Below are positions 16,651 through 25,351 of a stretch of 64,000 nucleotides of DNA, piece by piece. The stretch spans positions 2,206,928-2,270,927 of the forward strand of contig NC_014652.1 of the NCBI RefSeq assembly GCF_000166355.1, in the 5' to 3' direction. The stretch's first letter is position 1; each line of letters begins with the position of its first letter. Below the pieces are notes generated by a model. The model searched no databases. It was not told the origin of the DNA and saw nothing but the letters and a program-made list of their open reading frames with translations. This DNA comes from Caldicellulosiruptor hydrothermalis 108. GTDB lineage: Bacteria; Bacillota; Thermoanaerobacteria; Caldicellulosiruptorales; Caldicellulosiruptoraceae. The position numbers and the translations under genes are program-made.

Positions 16651-17619
16651 TTAGCCCCCTGATAGTTTTAAAAAAATCATGTCAAGCACATTGTCTGAAA
16701 TTACATTCGCATCTGGGTATTTTTCTAACATCATGAAATCCTGCAGTAGCCTGTATATATGAGAGATTGTATGCTTGTTTGCAAACTCAACTATCTTTTC
16801 TAACTTGTCTGTGTTTGTAATAAGCTCAACGAGGTTTGTTTTTTTGAACATAAGCGCATCTCGTAAAAAGTATATAACTGTTTCAAATAAAAATACAAAG
16901 TCGTCTTTAAACTTTTCAAAATCACTTTCAAATTCTTTTATCAAACTAAAACTTGCCCCGTCGTATGAAAGAAGTTTATCAAAAATATAGTCTCTTTTAT
17001 TTTGAACCTCTTTATCATAAAAATCAAGAGCAATTTTAGGATTCCCTCTGCAAAGTTTTAAAACATAGTCTTTGGGTTCAAGCCCATGATTTTTTAAAAT
17101 CTCAGAGATTTCGCTTGAGCTGTACCTTTTGAATGAAAGCACTAATGACCTTGAAACCACTGTCGGCAAAAGCCTTTCTAAATTGTTGCATGTGAGAATA
17201 AAAAGAGCATACTCTGGAGGCTCTTCTAAAGTCTTTAAAAGTGCATTTTGAGCACTTGTCGACATCTCCTCTGCCTCTTGTATTATATATACCTTTTTAC
17301 TTGCAAATATGGGTCCTCGTGAAATGTCTTTTATAATCTCTCTAATAGCGTCAACAGATATCTCTTTTCTGTCTTCATCTCTCTTTATTAATTTAAAATC
17401 CGGGTGTGTGAGTGCGTCAAAGAGCCTGCAGCTTTTGCAAGCGCCGCACGCAAGCTTTTTTTCACACAAAACTTGCTTTGAAAAGGTCATTGCCAAAAGT
17501 TTTTTGCCAAGTCCTTTTTCACCTTCAAAAATGTATGCGTGAAAAGGCTGAATAAGTGCCTTTTTGAGTGTAGCAACAAGCCCATTTTGACCTATGAAAG
17601 TATCTAAATTCATATTCAT
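16651..17619 (-). CDS. holB: DNA polymerase III delta-prime subunit
   Basis: 322 residues, clamp-loader AAA+ fold. The P-loop is GEKGLGKK (33-40), the zinc-binding cysteines are C52, C58, C61 and C64, and the sensor region follows in TSAQNALLKTLEEPPEYALF. It forms part of the complex that loads the beta clamp. It sits between yaaR and ricT in the conserved Firmicute replication cluster. Confidence 0.93.
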   Translation of the reverse strand: MNMNLDTFIGQNGLVATLKKALIQPFHAYIFEGEKGLGKKLLAMTFSKQVLCEKKLACGACKSCRLFDALTHPDFKLIKRDEDRKEISVDAIREIIKDISRGPIFASKKVYIIQEAEEMSTSAQNALLKTLEEPPEYALFILTCNNLERLLPTVVSRSLVLSFKRYSSSEISEILKNHGLEPKDYVLKLCRGNPKIALDFYDKEVQNKRDYIFDKLLSYDGASFSLIKEFESDFEKFKDDFVFLFETVIYFLRDALMFKKTNLVELITNTDKLEKIVEFANKHTISHIYRLLQDFMMLEKYPDANVISDNVLDMIFLKLSGG

Positions 17620-17639
17620 CTCTCACCCTGTGCAAATTT

Positions 17640-18086
17640 CTAAATAAATAGGTCAACAAGCAGCCCTTTTATTTCTCCTACATATGATAAAACCTTGAGA
17701 TTGTCTGCCTCTTTTTTCAAAATCTCCTGGGTCAGCATATCCATCTTTTCATCAATCTTCTTGATGATACCAAACACCTTGTGCCTGCCTTTTCTGCCAA
17801 AAAGGCTTTCACTAAAATATTCGTGAGAAGAATACACTGTATATCCCAAAAGTTCTTTTATGGCCTTTTTGTACTCTTTGAGCGTTGAAAGGTCCAATCT
17901 TTCTGCAAGGCTCTTGCCAAGAGAGTCTATTTTGTTAATAAGCTCTTTTATTCTATTGATAATTTCATCTTTCTCAAGCTGCTTTACATAGTTTGAAAAA
18001 GAGTCTTTTGGCCTTTCAACTCTTCGCTGGTCTTGAAAAAATGTTACATTATTTATATTGTTTCTTTTAACATCTTCTACTCTCAT
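17640..18086 (-). CDS. yaaR: YaaR-family protein (DUF327)
   Basis: 148 residues, basic and largely helical, with FSNYVKQL near the N-terminus and the motif KEYKKAIKELLGYTVYSSHEY. Family function is unknown; the gene is almost always between darA (yaaQ) and holB in Firmicutes, as here. Assignment rests on length, the SLFGRKGRHKVFGIIKKID motif and synteny. Confidence 0.85.
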   Translation of the reverse strand: MRVEDVKRNNINNVTFFQDQRRVERPKDSFSNYVKQLEKDEIINRIKELINKIDSLGKSLAERLDLSTLKEYKKAIKELLGYTVYSSHEYFSESLFGRKGRHKVFGIIKKIDEKMDMLTQEILKKEADNLKVLSYVGEIKGLLVDLFI

Positions 18087-18112
18087 TTTGCTTTCCCACT
18101 TCTTAAATTTTT

Positions 18113-18442
18113 TTAAACCTTCTCAAACCTCTCAACATTGAGGACAAATATTGTAGCACCACCAATTGTTATTTCAACAGGATATGGCAGGTATACACCT
18201 GCTGACGGATTGTTTGTCACAGGCGATGAGACAATTTGTTTGCGTGTCTTGCACTTTTGAGATATAATGTCAATCACCTCAGCAACTCTTTCATCATCAA
18301 TGCCTATGAGCAAAGTGGTATTGCCAGAGCGCAAAAATCCACCCGACGTTGAAAGCTTTGTTGCCATTATGCCTTCTTTTTGAAGAGCGTCCAAGAGCCT
18401 GCCAATGTCTTCATTTTGTACAACTGCTACAATAAGCTTCAT
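18113..18442 (-). CDS. darA: cyclic-di-AMP receptor, PII-like DarA (YaaQ/PstA)
   Basis: 109 residues. It begins MKLIVAVVQNEDIGRLLDAL and carries the SGGFLRSGNTTLLIGIDD segment that contributes to nucleotide binding in this family. DarA is a trimeric PII-like c-di-AMP sensor with unknown downstream targets. Located between tmk and yaaR, the conserved position. Confidence 0.92.
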   Translation of the reverse strand: MKLIVAVVQNEDIGRLLDALQKEGIMATKLSTSGGFLRSGNTTLLIGIDDERVAEVIDIISQKCKTRKQIVSSPVTNNPSAGVYLPYPVEITIGGATIFVLNVERFEKV

Positions 18443-18499
18443 CTTTCCTCTTCTCTCCTCTCTTTGAAAAGCTTTGCCGACTTAGCATTCCTCTATATT

Positions 18500-19138
18500 C
18501 TACCACTTCTCTTTGCTTTCAAATAGCCTTTCTATCTCACGACACACCTTTTCAAAAACCTCTTTTTCTGAACCTTGCGCCTCAATGTTCACACATCTTT
18601 CAAACCATTTTGATACCTCTTTAAAGCCGCTGTACACACGCCTGTGAAACTCCAAATCTTCTAAGTCAAGCCTGTCGTTTTTGCCAGCCATTTTAATTCT
18701 TTGCAGAGCTATTTCAGGCTCTAAGGTAAGAACAATGTAAAGATCGGGTTTTATCCTATCTTCAAAGATTGAATTTAATCTCAGAATATTTTCAACACCA
18801 ACCCCTCTTACAATGCCCTGGTAAACTACACTGCTTAGGATGTATCTGTCGCAAAGCACAATGTACCCTTCATCAAGGGCAGGAATGAGTACATTTTTCA
18901 CATGTTCGTTCCTGTCTGCAGCTAAAAGCAGAGCTTCAGTAAGCCCATCCATCTTATATTGAGGGTCTAAAAGAAGCTTTCTAATTCTGTATCCTACTTC
19001 TGTCCCACCTGGCTCTCTTGTTGTGAGAACTTTGTATCCCTTCTCCTTAAGATATTTTTCAACTTTTACAATCTGTGTACTCTTACCAGATCCATCGTTT
19101 CCTTCAAATACTATGAGTTTACCCTTCCTCAACCACAT
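18500..19138 (-). CDS. tmk: thymidylate kinase
   Basis: About 212 residues. It phosphorylates dTMP to dTDP. The P-loop is FEGNDGSGKST, followed by the DRY-type motif CDRYILSSVVYQG and the lid region. The start is uncertain: ATG at 19138 (MWLRKG) is given; a TTG two codons later, placed 9 nt after GAGG, may be the true start, and in-frame ATGs exist at 19147 and 19165. It overlaps the end of the upstream decarboxylase gene. Confidence 0.92.
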   Translation of the reverse strand: MWLRKGKLIVFEGNDGSGKSTQIVKVEKYLKEKGYKVLTTREPGGTEVGYRIRKLLLDPQYKMDGLTEALLLAADRNEHVKNVLIPALDEGYIVLCDRYILSSVVYQGIVRGVGVENILRLNSIFEDRIKPDLYIVLTLEPEIALQRIKMAGKNDRLDLEDLEFHRRVYSGFKEVSKWFERCVNIEAQGSEKEVFEKVCREIERLFESKEKW

Positions 19139-20513
19139 CAACCTCATTTTTTTTGATAAATTCAATACCCAAAAGCTCTTGTAAATATTCTATAGTATCC
19201 TTTTCTATAACCTCACCCTCAACAACAACCGGAAATCCCGGTGGGTAAGGAATGATTGCCTGCGCACATACAAAGCCTTCTGCCTCACAAATTTTTACCC
19301 TTCTTTTTTTCATGCTGTCAACTTCGTATATTTTTAAAACCTTTTTTGGTCTTGGCGGTGATAAAAACTTTTTTTTCAGCACTTCTTTTCCTTTTTCTTT
19401 TATTATATCATAAAAAAAGCTTTCCAAGATTTCAAAATTAGAAAGAGCATCCACCAGAGAAAAATAAAACAGAATCCTATTTTGGTCAAAAAGCTCTGGA
19501 ACAATAGAATACCTCTCCAAAAGACTTTTTACAAAACTTTGATTTTTCCCTGCTTTGCCAAAGTTCAAAAGAAGTTTTAAAACATCTACATCTCTGTAGA
19601 CATAGTTTGTATACTCCAAGACCGGCTTGCATAGCTTTTCAAGTTTTCTTTCGAGCTCTTCAAAAAGCTGTCTGCCAAACATTTTTGAAAACTCTATGCC
19701 ATACTCACTCCAAGCAAGCAGCACATACGACGGACTTGTTGTATGAAGATAACCCAATGTTGCAGAAAGTTTCTTATTATCATTATCTGCTAAGTTTGAC
19801 AAAAGCAGTGCAGACTGGTTTGGGCATGGCAATGTTTTGTGAAGACTTAAAATGCATATGTCAGCTCCGCTATCCAAGGCTGTTTTTTTCCCTACAAATT
19901 TATAATAACCTCCGTGAGCTTGGTCAACTATGAGCTTTTTTTGATATTTCTTTGCTATATCTGAGAGCGCTTTTACATTCTGCTCAATGCCATAATATGA
20001 TGGTGAGGTTATTACAACAATTTGAGATTTTGAAGTTTGAAGGACACTTTCAAAGTGCTTTTCGTCGATATATGTAAGTATTCCTAAAGAATCATCGTAC
20101 TGTGGATATATATATTCAATGTCAAGTTTTAAAATTTTTGCAATATTATATATGCTTTTGTGAGCATCTTTGTTTATAAGTATACCGTCATACGGATTTG
20201 AAAATGCAGCAATTGAGGCTTGCAGAAGGTGCGTTGAACCCTGAAGAGACAAAAAGCAATAATTTGAACCAAAAAACTCATTTATCCCCTCTAAAAATTC
20301 CTTTATATAACCTTTTGGGTCTAATAAGTTGTCTGTACAGAAGGTTTCTGTGACATCAAAGCTGGGAAATATATTTTTAATAGCATCTGGGAAAATCTCT
20401 TCTTTACCTTTGTGACCTGGCATGTGAAGACGCAAAAAGTTGTAGCTTTTAAGAGCATTGAAAATTTTAAGATTATCTAAAATTCTGCGCATACTTTCTT
20501 GGTCCAACTTCAT
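19119..20513 (-). CDS. Orn/Lys/Arg decarboxylase-family PLP enzyme (YaaO-like)
   Basis: 464 residues from ATG 20513, chosen because AAGGGGGAA lies 6-8 nt upstream; an earlier in-frame ATG at 20534 lacks such a site. The PLP lysine is in LSLHKTL near residue 225, preceded by the DQAHGGYYKF motif. These fold-type I enzymes decarboxylate lysine, arginine or ornithine; substrate cannot be read from the sequence. The position directly before tmk matches B. subtilis yaaO. The start lies inside the 3' end of the fumarase gene. Confidence 0.85.
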   Translation of the reverse strand: MKLDQESMRRILDNLKIFNALKSYNFLRLHMPGHKGKEEIFPDAIKNIFPSFDVTETFCTDNLLDPKGYIKEFLEGINEFFGSNYCFLSLQGSTHLLQASIAAFSNPYDGILINKDAHKSIYNIAKILKLDIEYIYPQYDDSLGILTYIDEKHFESVLQTSKSQIVVITSPSYYGIEQNVKALSDIAKKYQKKLIVDQAHGGYYKFVGKKTALDSGADICILSLHKTLPCPNQSALLLSNLADNDNKKLSATLGYLHTTSPSYVLLAWSEYGIEFSKMFGRQLFEELERKLEKLCKPVLEYTNYVYRDVDVLKLLLNFGKAGKNQSFVKSLLERYSIVPELFDQNRILFYFSLVDALSNFEILESFFYDIIKEKGKEVLKKKFLSPPRPKKVLKIYEVDSMKKRRVKICEAEGFVCAQAIIPYPPGFPVVVEGEVIEKDTIEYLQELLGIEFIKKNEVDVVEEG

Positions 20514-21054
20514 ATATATCTTCCCCTTGACCATCTATTGCAACAATGCAAGGCAAATCTTCCACTTCAATCTCACGAATTGCCTCTGCACCAAGGTCCT
20601 CAAACATAACTATCCTTTGAGATTTGACACAGCTTTGAATCAAAACTGCAGCACCACCAAATGTGGCAAGATAAATGCTACCGTGTTTTTTAATTGCCTC
20701 TTTTACAGCCTCATTTCTTTTACCCTTTCCAATTAAAACCTTTATTCCAAGCTCAAGCATCATGGGAGTAAATACATCCATCCTGCCTGCTGTTGTTGGG
20801 CCACATGGTCCTATTACTTCACACGGCTTTTCAGGACAGGGACCCATGTAATATATCGCACCGTTTTTAAAATCTATTGGGATTTTACTTCCTTTTTGAA
20901 TCATTTCAAAAAGCCTTTTGTGAGCAGCGTCCCTTGCAACAAAAAGTTTGCCACACACTAAAACTTCTTGACCACATTTTAGCTTTTGTATCTCCTCAGG
21001 ATTTTGAACTGGAACATAAATCCTGTTCAATTTCTTTTTCGCCCTTCCTTTCAA
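20473..21054 (-). CDS. class I fumarate hydratase, beta (C-terminal) subunit
   Basis: 193 residues. GPCGPTTAGRMDVFTPMML and YLATFGGAAVLIQS are typical of the C-terminal half of iron-sulfur fumarase/tartrate dehydratase enzymes. In two-subunit forms the alpha chain carries the 4Fe-4S cluster. No alpha-subunit gene is adjacent: upstream is only a terminator and a ferredoxin gene. It should interconvert fumarate and malate if an alpha partner is encoded elsewhere. It overlaps the downstream PLP-enzyme gene by 41 bp. Confidence 0.88.
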   Translation of the reverse strand: MKGRAKKKLNRIYVPVQNPEEIQKLKCGQEVLVCGKLFVARDAAHKRLFEMIQKGSKIPIDFKNGAIYYMGPCPEKPCEVIGPCGPTTAGRMDVFTPMMLELGIKVLIGKGKRNEAVKEAIKKHGSIYLATFGGAAVLIQSCVKSQRIVMFEDLGAEAIREIEVEDLPCIVAIDGQGEDIYEVGPRKYAQNFR

Positions 21055-21096
21055 CTATACAGATTTTTCTAATTTTGTTTCAATTTATAATTTAAA

Positions 21097-21124
21097 GACC
21101 GGGCACTTGATTTTCTACCCGGTC
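21097..21124 (-). terminator. terminator after the ferredoxin gene
   Basis: GACCGGGT and GCCCGGTC pair across a short loop and are followed by TTTAAATT on the reverse strand. Confidence 0.7.
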
Positions 21125-21148
21125 CTAAGCTATTTTGCAATTTAAGAA

Positions 21149-21322
21149 CTAATCTCTTGGCTTTGGAGCATCAACTGGGCATACATTTGCGCATGCACCG
21201 CATGAGATGCATTCTTCTTCGTTGATTACATACTTTCCATCGCCAGGAGATATGCACTGAACAGGGCATTCGCTCTCGCATGCGCCGCATGAAATACAAT
21301 CATCTGTGATGTAATATGCCAT
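21149..21322 (-). CDS. 2[4Fe-4S] ferredoxin
   Basis: 57 residues from ATG 21322, preceded by GGGAGG. Two classical clusters are visible: CISCGACESECPVQC (C9, C12, C15, C19, C23) and CISCGACANVCPVD (C38, C41, C44, C48), so each CxxCxxCxxxCP set is complete. It is a clostridial-type bacterial ferredoxin acting as a soluble electron carrier, for example for hydrogenase, oxidoreductases or nitrogenase. It is monocistronic, ending at a strong hairpin. Confidence 0.96.
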   Translation of the reverse strand: MAYYITDDCISCGACESECPVQCISPGDGKYVINEEECISCGACANVCPVDAPKPRD

Positions 21323-21478
21323 TTTATCTTTGCCTCCCTTTTGAAATTAGATTTACTTCTATAATAATACCACGATTTTGAGGTTTTTAAAATAGATTTT
21401 TAATTAGGTTTGTAAAAGGAAAGAATTAAGCAAAAGATTTTTAAGAAAAATAAGATATGAGGAGGTGAAAGCGTAAAG

Positions 21479-22090
21479 ATGAAAAAAATATTTGCATTTT
21501 TGAGCATCCTATTTTTTCTGAATTTTTCAAGTGCCTTTGCACAAACAAAGATTTATACAATCCAAACCGGAGACACTCTGTGGAGTATAGCTGTTAAAAA
21601 TCAGGTTGGTATAAGCGAACTTTTAGCGGCAAATCCACAGATTAAAAATCCAAATTTAATATTTCCCGGACAAAAGATAAACATCCCCAATCACTCCGAT
21701 TTTAAATTATTTGAAGATGAAGTAATAAGGCTCACAAACCAAGAGCGCGCAAAAGCTGGGCTTGCGGTATTGAAGCCAAATTGGCAGCTTTCACGCGTTG
21801 CCAAATACAAATCTCAGGATATGGCAAGCAAAAACTATTTTTCACACTATTCCCCAACTTATGGCTCACCATTTAAGATGATGGAAAGTTTTGGTCTCAA
21901 ATTTTCTGCAGCAGGGGAAAATATTGCGTACGGGCAAAAATCTCCTCAAGAGGTTGTTCGTTCATGGATGAACTCCCCAGGTCACAGAGCAAATATTCTA
22001 AGCCCCTCTTTTACTGAAATTGGTGTTGGGGTTGCCAAAAACAGCAAGGGAGTTTTGTACTGGACCCAGATGTTTATAAGACCGTACTGA
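21479..22090 (+). CDS. secreted LysM-CAP domain protein
   Basis: 203 residues. Signal peptide ~1-22 (ending AFAQ), LysM domain ~25-70 (YTIQTGDTLWSIAVKN...IFPGQKINIP) and a CAP/SCP-like domain ~78-203 (LTNQERAKAGL, FSHYSPTYGSPF, GENIAYG, WMNSPGHRANIL). LysM should tether it to peptidoglycan. The molecular role of bacterial CAP domains is poorly known. This resembles the spore/cell-wall YkwD-type proteins. GGAGGTGA precedes the ATG. Confidence 0.92.
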   Translation: MKKIFAFLSILFFLNFSSAFAQTKIYTIQTGDTLWSIAVKNQVGISELLAANPQIKNPNLIFPGQKINIPNHSDFKLFEDEVIRLTNQERAKAGLAVLKPNWQLSRVAKYKSQDMASKNYFSHYSPTYGSPFKMMESFGLKFSAAGENIAYGQKSPQEVVRSWMNSPGHRANILSPSFTEIGVGVAKNSKGVLYWTQMFIRPY

Positions 22091-22130
22091 GGGTTAATTT
22101 TGGATTAGAATAAAATGCTTGAAAAGTAAT

Positions 22131-22184
22131 AACTGGGGACCAAAAAGAGTGTATCTTTTAAAAATAGTCCCCAGTTTTTATTTA
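22131..22184 (+). terminator. terminator after the LysM-CAP gene
   Basis: ACTGGGGAC pairs with GTCCCCAGT and is followed by TTTTTATTT. Confidence 0.8.
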
Positions 22185-22440
22185 TACAAGAAAAAAATCT
22201 GTAGCTTATTTCAAAGCATTTTTTTCTATATGTTCTGCCTTGCTGTTTGTTTTAAAGTTTCTCAAATCAAACTAAATTTTTGTTATCGTTACCTCTATCC
22301 TTTTATTTATGCTATAAATTATTATCTACTCAAAAATCTGCCGTTCATAAATACGACTATTGCCTATTATTTGTATTCATGATAAAATAAAACTATTCTC
22401 CAAAAATAAAATATGACAAAGCCTCATTACTTAATTGCTG
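22185..22440. other. intergenic, nothing recognised
   Basis: AT-rich with no supportable gene. The next gene's GGAGG site begins at about 22442. Confidence 0.5.
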
Positions 22441-22453
22441 AAGGAGGTACACC

Positions 22454-23221
22454 ATGAAAAAAAGAAAAGCAACTATAATAAGCTTTATTTTGATTATAAT
22501 TCTCATAATAGCCTTTGTTACTACATTTATACCAACATTACAACTAAAAACAAAAAATATGAAGGTAAAAAAGGGAAAGTGGGTAGATGTATATTACGAA
22601 AAAGAAGAAATAGCTGCTTTAGATTGTTTTAATTTAGCAGAACAGAGAGCAGAATATCTTATGGGCAAATTAGTTATTAAAGAAAAATCTAAAATAAAAA
22701 TATTTATTTATGACAAACAATCCACGTTCCAAACTAAAAAATACGGATTAATAACTCTTCTTTTTAACCTTGATTGGTATATCGGCGACAACATAGGTTC
22801 AACAGTTATATTAACCTCACCTTCAAATCCAGGAAAATTACACAACTATGAAAGTGTTAAACAATCACTTCTGCATGAAATGGTTCATGCCTATGAATAT
22901 TTAATCAATCCAAAAATTAAAAAATGGCTAAATGAAGGTGTCGCCTTATATTTAACCAACGGCGGACAATTGAAAAAAGGAGAATTAAAAAACATTAAAA
23001 TTCCTTCATTTGAAGACATCCAAACAGAAAACCCAATCAAATTTGCAAATATAGGCGGATATATTCTTGCAGATACTTACATTGAATACATAGACAGAAA
23101 ATATGGTTGGCACAAGGTACTACAATTATTAAAGACTAACAACTATAGGAAAATTTTTAAAAAGGCAGATAAAGAAATATATGACGAATGGGTAAATTAT
23201 ATAGTAACAGCTTATCAATAA
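22454..23221 (+). CDS. membrane-anchored peptidase MA-like metalloprotease
   Basis: 255 residues. N-terminal hydrophobic anchor ~8-30, then an extracytoplasmic domain. The gluzincin signature HEMVHAYEY lies near residue 140, with a downstream glutamate in WLNEGVALYL, giving HExxH...E for zinc binding. Substrate unknown. Preceded by GGAGG 7 nt before the ATG. It stands alone between two terminators and is noticeably AT-rich. Confidence 0.8.
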   Translation: MKKRKATIISFILIIILIIAFVTTFIPTLQLKTKNMKVKKGKWVDVYYEKEEIAALDCFNLAEQRAEYLMGKLVIKEKSKIKIFIYDKQSTFQTKKYGLITLLFNLDWYIGDNIGSTVILTSPSNPGKLHNYESVKQSLLHEMVHAYEYLINPKIKKWLNEGVALYLTNGGQLKKGELKNIKIPSFEDIQTENPIKFANIGGYILADTYIEYIDRKYGWHKVLQLLKTNNYRKIFKKADKEIYDEWVNYIVTAYQ

Positions 23222-23384
23222 AAATGAAAAGCCTTACTTAATAATTCATGTTTTGTGATTAAAATGTAACTCTTAGAAAATCAGATGAAGTACTGCTCAA
23301 TGTGAAATAAAATATTAATTATTATTGCTACTTTTGCTTTATACATTAATATATGTAATTTACTACTTCTGATATAAAAAGCAA

Positions 23385-23430
23385 GCAGGGGCTGTCAAAA
23401 ATTATTTTGAGATGGACAGTCCCTGCTTTA
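23385..23430. terminator. bidirectional terminator
   Basis: GCAGGGGCTGTC and GACAGTCCCTGC form a 12-bp stem (one mismatch). It lies between the convergent peptidase and cimA genes. Confidence 0.8.
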
Positions 23431-23433
23431 TAT

Positions 23434-25014
23434 TTATTTCCCCACTTTTTCTTTGCAAAGCTTATACTCCAGTGAGTCAACAAGTGCAATCCAGCTTGCA
23501 TTTACAATGTCGGTTGAAACACCTACAGTTGTCCATGTGTCTTTGCCGTCTGTTGACTCAATCAGAACTCTTACCTTTGCAGCAGTTGCAGTCTCAGCAT
23601 TCAGTACCCGTACTTTATAGTCAACAAGATGAACCTCTTTTAGTTCGGGATAGAACTTTTCCAAAGCCTTTCTCAAAGCACTATCTAAAGCATGAACAGG
23701 ACCATCACCTTCTGCAGCAGTGATTGCTGTAACCCCATCTACTGCAATCTTTACAATTGCAGATGAGCTGTACTCTACTGCCGGTTCATTAATGAGAACT
23801 TTAAATTCTTTGAGAGTAAAGAACGGCTGGTAAAGTCCCAGTTTTTTTCTAATTAGCATCTCGAATGAAGCTTCTGCCGACTCAAACTGATATCCTTCAT
23901 TTTCAAGGCGCTTTAGCTCATCAATAATCTCTTTTGTGACAGGTGAGTCTTTTGTAACTGTCGGGTCAATCTCGCGAATCTTGTCAAGAATTGTAGCCCT
24001 TCCTGCAACCTCAGACAGTACTATTCTTCTTGTGTTTCCAACAATCTCAGGGTTAATATGCTCAAACGAAGCTGGATTTTTCTTGACAGCGTCAATGTGC
24101 ATACCAGCCTTGTGAGTAAACGCATAAGCTCCAACATATGGTGCGCGCTCGTTTGGAATCATATTAGCAATCTCAGCAACATACCTTGAAAGAGATGTAA
24201 GGTGCTTGATATTCTCATCAGGGATACACTTAAACCCAAGCTTTAGCTGAAGATTTGGAATGAGCGTGATAAGGTCTGCGTTCCCACACCTCTCACCATA
24301 TCCGTTTATAGTTCCCTGTACCTGACGAGCTCCTGCCAAAACAGCCATGACCGAGTTTGCAACAGCCATGCCTGTGTCGTTGTGACAGTGAATTCCAATC
24401 AATGTCCCAGGAAACATCTCAACAACTTCTTTTGTGATGTTGTAAATATCCATTGGGAAGGTGCCACCGTTTGTATCGCACAGGTCCAAAGAATCTGCTC
24501 CTGCTTCCTTTGCAACCTTTAAAGTCTCCAAAGCGTATTTTCTGTTATTCTTGTACCCATCAAAAAAGTGCTCTGCGTCAAATACAACATACTTGCCTAA
24601 GGACTTTAAATATTTTATTGTATCATAAATCATCTGAAGATTTTCGTCCTCTGTTGTTTTCAAGACCTCTTTGACATGAAAATCCCACGACTTGCCAAAG
24701 ATTGCAACAGCTTCGGTGTCAGCTGCAATTAATGACTGGATGTTAGGGTCATCTTTCACGTCAATTCCCACTCGCCTTGTTGAACCAAAGGCGATAAGCT
24801 TTGCGTTTTTCAATTTCATCTTTTTAACTCTTGCGAAAAACTCCTGGTCTTTGATGTTAGAACCGGGATTCCCTGCCTCGATGAATTTTACACCAAATTT
24901 GTCAAGTCTCTCTACAATCTTGAGCTTATCTTCCAAAGTGTATGAAATTCCACCAGCCTGAGCACCGTCTCTTAAGGTTGAGTCATAAATGATGATGGTC
25001 TTATTATCTTCCAC
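23434..25014 (-). CDS. cimA: (R)-citramalate synthase
   Basis: About 526 residues from GTG 25014, chosen because GGAGG lies 9 nt upstream; the frame stays open further upstream. It condenses pyruvate and acetyl-CoA to citramalate, the threonine-independent entry to isoleucine synthesis. Visible motifs are STLRDGAQAGGISYT at the N-terminus, GIHCHNDTGMAVANS for metal binding, NGYGERCGNADL, and a LeuA-type allosteric domain (~390-520). LRDGAQAG distinguishes it from the nearby LeuA (LRDGEQTPG). It is preceded by its own promoter, an isoleucine-rich short ORF and a terminator hairpin, so isoleucine-responsive attenuation is plausible. Confidence 0.92.
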   Translation of the reverse strand: MEDNKTIIIYDSTLRDGAQAGGISYTLEDKLKIVERLDKFGVKFIEAGNPGSNIKDQEFFARVKKMKLKNAKLIAFGSTRRVGIDVKDDPNIQSLIAADTEAVAIFGKSWDFHVKEVLKTTEDENLQMIYDTIKYLKSLGKYVVFDAEHFFDGYKNNRKYALETLKVAKEAGADSLDLCDTNGGTFPMDIYNITKEVVEMFPGTLIGIHCHNDTGMAVANSVMAVLAGARQVQGTINGYGERCGNADLITLIPNLQLKLGFKCIPDENIKHLTSLSRYVAEIANMIPNERAPYVGAYAFTHKAGMHIDAVKKNPASFEHINPEIVGNTRRIVLSEVAGRATILDKIREIDPTVTKDSPVTKEIIDELKRLENEGYQFESAEASFEMLIRKKLGLYQPFFTLKEFKVLINEPAVEYSSSAIVKIAVDGVTAITAAEGDGPVHALDSALRKALEKFYPELKEVHLVDYKVRVLNAETATAAKVRVLIESTDGKDTWTTVGVSTDIVNASWIALVDSLEYKLCKEKVGK

Positions 25015-25039
25015 TTCATTTTCCCTCCTTTTTGATATC

Positions 25040-25076
25040 AAAAAAGCCCAGCCTGTGATTTTTAGGCTGGGCTTTT
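25040..25076 (-). terminator. terminator immediately before cimA (attenuator candidate)
   Basis: AAAGCCCAGCCT and AGGCTGGGCTTT pair on the reverse strand, followed by a six-T run. It ends about 25 nt before the cimA start. Transcription must read through it to reach cimA from any upstream promoter. Confidence 0.8.
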
Positions 25077-25106
25077 AAAATTCAATCTCAAATTTGATTG
25101 CAAATT

Positions 25107-25271
25107 CTAAAGATGCCCTAAGGGTCTTTTCAAAAACCCTCTTTGCTCATACACAGGCCAAAATGGGTGCAATGCGGCATATGAAATTTTATAAATCCAC
25201 TTAATTATTCTCTTTCTAATTATTGAAATAATGCTAACTATTGTGATTGCGCCGCATATTCGTATTATCAT
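25107..25271 (-). CDS. isoleucine-rich leader peptide of cimA
   Basis: 54 residues from ATG 25271 with AAAGGGG 7-8 nt upstream. It begins MIIRICGAITIVSIISIIRK and has 13 isoleucines in its first 29 codons, a bias suited to sensing charged tRNA-Ile. It lies between the promoter at 25314-25342 and the terminator before cimA. The RNA around it can form GGGUGCA/UGCACCC and AUGCGGC/GCCGCAU stems that would occlude its ribosome site. Function as an attenuation leader is inferred. A tiny membrane peptide is the main alternative. Confidence 0.55.
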   Translation of the reverse strand: MIIRICGAITIVSIISIIRKRIIKWIYKISYAALHPFWPVYEQRGFLKRPLGHL

Positions 25272-25313
25272 TTTTTGCACCCCTTTGACCTTTTCGATTT
25301 TTATTTGCTAATT

Positions 25314-25342
25314 ATTTTAAACCCAATTTAAAAAATTGTAAA
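25314..25342 (-). promoter_or_regulatory. promoter for the cimA leader
   Basis: TTTACA (25337-25342) and TAAAAT (25314-25319) on the reverse strand with a 17-bp spacer, just after leuA. It would give cimA transcription independent of the ilv-leu operon. Confidence 0.6.
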
Positions 25343-25351
25343 GAGTCAATT

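Noticed and set aside
25040-25342. T-box riboswitch in front of cimA
   Set aside because: No AGGGUGGNACCGCG-like antiterminator sequence or specifier-loop layout was found. The leader ORF explains the region better.
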